From Ophiodon elongatus (Eukaryota > Chordata > Actinopteri > Perciformes > Hexagrammidae), in contig JACSYO010001818.1 of assembly GCA_016806645.1 (NCBI GenBank), forward strand, positions 3,378,001 to 3,442,000: DNA of 64,000 nucleotides. The letters run 5' to 3'. Position 1 is the first letter of the stretch. The number at the start of each line of letters is the position of its first letter. Under the pieces are notes generated by a model that worked only from the letters and a program-made list of their open reading frames with translations, did not search any database and had not been told where the DNA came from. Position numbers and translations under genes: made by a program. Positions 60,960-64,000 of this stretch are shown piece after piece.

Positions 60960-62949
60960 CCTTGGCCTGAAAACCCAGTATGTTATCATTTCTCCTCAGA
61001 CCGCTGACTGGCTCTGCCGTGCAATTGGAGCGGGATCCCTGGGCCCTACAGTGCTCCAAGTAATGCCACTAATGAGCATGAGGAGGCTTGGTAGCAGGGA
61101 TCAATGTTCTTAACTGGGACTCAGAGAACCAGCTGCCCCGGCCTGCATGCACCACGGCCCTGCTGACACCAGCACGGCTGAGACTTGTCTGGGTGACTCT
61201 GGGCCCGTGGGTGTCGATGTTCCTTTAATCACCTGTTATCTCTCTCAAACCAGCACCTGAGCCACTGAGAGCCACTGTACGAGTGCTGCAGCAGGTTTCA
61301 TATGGTGCCTTCTTCACTCCACTGCCATTATACCCAGAACATATTCTGACACGTTTAGTACTTAGTGCTTTATGACACAACGACTATCTCCTAGTGTGTA
61401 ATGGATGTTATTGGTGATGTTGATTTTAGCGCCTGTGCGTTCCTCACTGCGAGCCCTTTTTGTGTTATGGCAGTGTACTTAAGCCATCAGTGCTCTGCTC
61501 ATTGGTTTGCTGCCACACTGCTCAGCTGAAAGCTACAGTCACTTGTTCATGAAGCATTTAAAAAGGCTCACCGCCGCCCCATCATCCACCTATAGGGTCT
61601 GGGTCTACCTTACCCGGGAGGGAGTTATTAATGTCACTCTCCACTCCCTGCTGTCTGGAGCTTGGTGTTTTCTTGTGGGGAGTGAGACGAGACTTTAAAT
61701 ATCAACTGTACACGTCCTACTGTGTGTTCAGACAGGATGAGACGACATGTCGCGTTTGCATGTTTCAACCCCAGTGAAAACGTCACGCTCGTCCCAGAGC
61801 TCTATGAATCAGCTTCATAATAGCAGAGATAAAAGACCGAACCGTGGTAAGTGACACTTGCATCGTGGCATTTATCAATTATGGAGATACAGTTGGATGT
61901 GGCAGAAAAGCCTCAGCAGTTCCTGGGATTAGTGCATTCAATTCTAGTTAAATCAACAATACAAACTGCCACTTAAGAGGAGGGTGGGGTAGTGGAGGAA
62001 GCTGCTGGAGTGAAACAACGTTGGCATTAGTGAAATCAGTCTGTGGTAGATAATGTCCGCACTGTAGACGTACATGAATGATTGGAATGTTAATAACTTT
62101 TGTCAGAACACAGTCGTAAAAATAAAGACACTTTAAAGCCGCTCAGTTTGAGTAAAAAGAGTTAAAACCAAAGAGGGGAAGATAAGTAATAGCGAAAAGC
62201 TAAGTGAAATATTCCCAAAAATAATTAACATAATTTTCTATAGCTGATGTGTTTTTTCTTATGTCCATATTTGGATATTGTGTCTTCTCTGACAAGCTGC
62301 ATACATTATTATTATTTTATTAAACTTGCTTGGCAACATTAGCTTAATATTTCAGCATCCAAATTCTCCTCATGGTTGTTTGCAAGTGATGTCTTGAAAA
62401 ATCAATAATGCATTAAATATGAAAACTTCAGTTTCATCAGTTCATTCCTACTGACATTTTTGACACAGAATCCAATAGCCTTTATAAGAAAGAAAAAACG
62501 TGGAAATAATGACCTTGGAATTCATGCGGTTGATACCGTTTTCCTCATAGTTGCATCGTTTTGCTTTCCAGAGTATTTTCCACGAATCAAACATCTGACA
62601 CAGTTTGAAACCATAAACAAACAATCTACCACATCACAATGTAAAAACAGCCACTTGCATCAGGGCCAATTTCAGAATGGATTAAGGATCTTTAAGTGCC
62701 TCTCTCAGAGAGAGATTGTGATTCCACTGTGTAATTCTGCTGAATCACCGAGCAGTTCGAGAGGCTCACGTAAGTGGGCGGATGTACGCTCCGTGAGTGG
62801 ACTCTCGCATCGGAAAGAACAAGGGAGTGAAGCTTGAAACAGTTCATAACATTTATCTAATTGTGTAACATGTTGTGCTTTAACATTTCATGACTGCGTT
62901 GGCCATATTTGTTGCTCAGAGGACAGAGAAGAGTAGATATCCGATCTGA
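60958..62949. other. gene-free DNA
   Basis: Frame of 125 codons on the plus strand at 62460-62837, no domain. The 60960-61270 part is locally GC-rich without CpG enrichment. No recognised repeat. Confidence 0.5.
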
Positions 62950-63290
62950 ATTAGGACTCGGACAATTCGCCGGCGTAATGCACGTCATCGATTACAAATA
63001 TATACGTCGATTTGCTTAACGTGCATTGACGAGTCGCAAGAATGGCTGCCCTCTCTCAAAGCATACAGGATGCGAGTAGCAGCGAAAGACACCTCGCCCC
63101 CAAAACCCTCTCAAGTGTGGAAGGTTTTCAGACAGAGACCCGTAGTGGTTTAACGGCCTGGAGTTGATCCGTGGTCTGCAGGAAACCCCCCGAACACAAC
63201 TATCAATTACACCGCTTAACCCTCATGGTGTGAAATAAAGTTTTACTGTCGATTGTTGTCGGCCGATATTCAGTCAAAAATAAGCACATA
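62950..63290 (+). repeat. possible hAT-derived fragment with BED-finger-like remnant
   Basis: AATGCACGTCATCGATTACA, then ATATACGTCGATTTGCTTAACGTGCATTGACGAGTCG, resembles the subterminal part of fish hAT-type repeats (runs of ACGTCGAT/CATTGACGA). Then ATGGCTGCCCTCTCTC at 63042 opens a frame of about 40 codons including a CTCAAGTGTGGAAGGTTTTC stretch, which resembles the start of a BED zinc-finger domain of hAT transposases, and soon ends in a stop. If correct, this is a dead, truncated copy; the class call is from memory. Confidence 0.35.
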
Positions 63291-63889
63291 CGTACTAGTA
63301 AATTAATAACATCCCTCCATACCGGACCGTGAACCACATCATCGAGCCCTTACGACCAAAGCAACCATGAATTCCTTTTTCTATGGATGAACATTTGCAG
63401 TATGTGCATACGACCGATTATAGATAATATATATAAACTCATCTTCCTTAGTGTGGCTTAATAAATATTAAGCAAACAGGACAAGACTCAGATAATTAAA
63501 CAAAAAGAAAACAATAGAGTTTTGGACACTGCCACACCACATAAATTCATTTTACTGCCGCTTACACAGCAGCAGACTCATCACTAAGGGAGACAACACA
63601 GAGGTGTAAAAAACCCACCAACACGCATATTAAAGCACGAGGGCCTGCACAGCGTTTACGCAGCAGGTTCCACTATGAGCAGATTAGCATTCAGTATTTT
63701 AGCTTGACCCAGCATGCACCTGTTGTTCATGAAACACCGTGGGCGTGTTTGATTTGGGTCACTTCGAGAACTCGGCGGGTAATGCATTAAATCAGTAATT
63801 AATGCTGCATTCACATGGAACCGGGCAGACGGCGAGCGGTAGACTGGAGACGGCACCTTCTGGACGACACGGGGGGAAAACAAACAGAC
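63291..63889. other. gene-free DNA
   Basis: A 96-codon minus-strand frame (63656-63946) overlaps the family C start and has no domain. CpG-richer patch at 63820-63875. Nothing else supported. Confidence 0.45.
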
Positions 63890-64000
63890 AGGCTGGGCGA
63901 TACGGAGGAAATCAAATATCAAACCATTTTTGACCAAACACCTCAATATTATATTTGCGCCGAAATTGTAGGGTTAACTATTGGTGCTTTCACAAAATAT
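63890..64000 (+). repeat. family C dispersed repeat, cut by the window end
   Basis: AGGCTGGGCGATACGGAGGAAATCAAATATC, TTTTTGACCAAACACCTCAATAT, GAAATTGTAGGGTTAACTATTGGTGCTTTCACAAAATAT align block by block with 10552-10660. The terminus GGCTGGGCGATA is better preserved than in the first copy. Confidence 0.78.

Overview
This window looks like non-coding chromosomal DNA from a ray-finned fish, most likely a spiny-rayed (percomorph-type) teleost. The evidence is a dense set of long CA/TG, GA, CT, TA and ACAT microsatellites, several dispersed repeat families whose sequence I recognise from memory as typical of such fish genomes, moderately AT-rich composition, and no compact gene arrangement of any prokaryotic, viral or organellar kind. 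The family assignments rest on recall and on copy-to-copy comparison inside the window; no database search was possible.

I find no protein-coding gene, rRNA, tRNA gene or CRISPR array that I can support. Open frames are short; the longest (up to 255 codons, 35.5-36.4 kb) are by-products of an ACAT-type satellite without stop codons in several frames, and the rest have no recognisable domain or exon structure. The window is best read as a gene desert or the inside of a very large intron.

Layout. 0-7 kb: mostly unique DNA with two copies of a fold-back repeat ('family B'), one (5245-5741) an almost complete palindrome. 7.2-7.86 kb: a CpG-rich island with 47 CpGs in about 660 bases, the strongest promoter- or regulatory-like interval. 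8-20 kb: microsatellites (TG, CT, GA/GACA, TA, CA, CA), a tRNA-derived SINE at 12 kb, a TIR-type repeat ('family C') at 10.6 kb, family B copies at 14.9 and 19.1 kb, and two strong G-quadruplex-forming tracts (17.8 and 19.8 kb). 20-30 kb: more repeat fragments and a patchwork of exact short duplications at 23.5/24.4 kb. 30-41 kb: unique DNA, a family B copy, the 550-base ACAT satellite, a 'family A' copy and a CA tract. 41-53 kb: several repeat remnants with a cluster of nested pieces at 50.0-51.1 kb, plus motif clusters (TALE-homeodomain, RFX X-box, POU/FOX/homeodomain) that could mark conserved enhancers. 53-64 kb: a family B copy, a degenerate 32-base periodic array, a CTCF-like site, a fish TIR element with CAGTGGTGGAA-type ends, TA and GT microsatellites, a probable hAT-derived fragment, and a family C copy running off the window end.

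There is no pathway or operon to reconstruct. What can be learned here concerns repeat biology and candidate regulatory DNA. I did not find evidence for a new multi-gene biological system and do not claim one.
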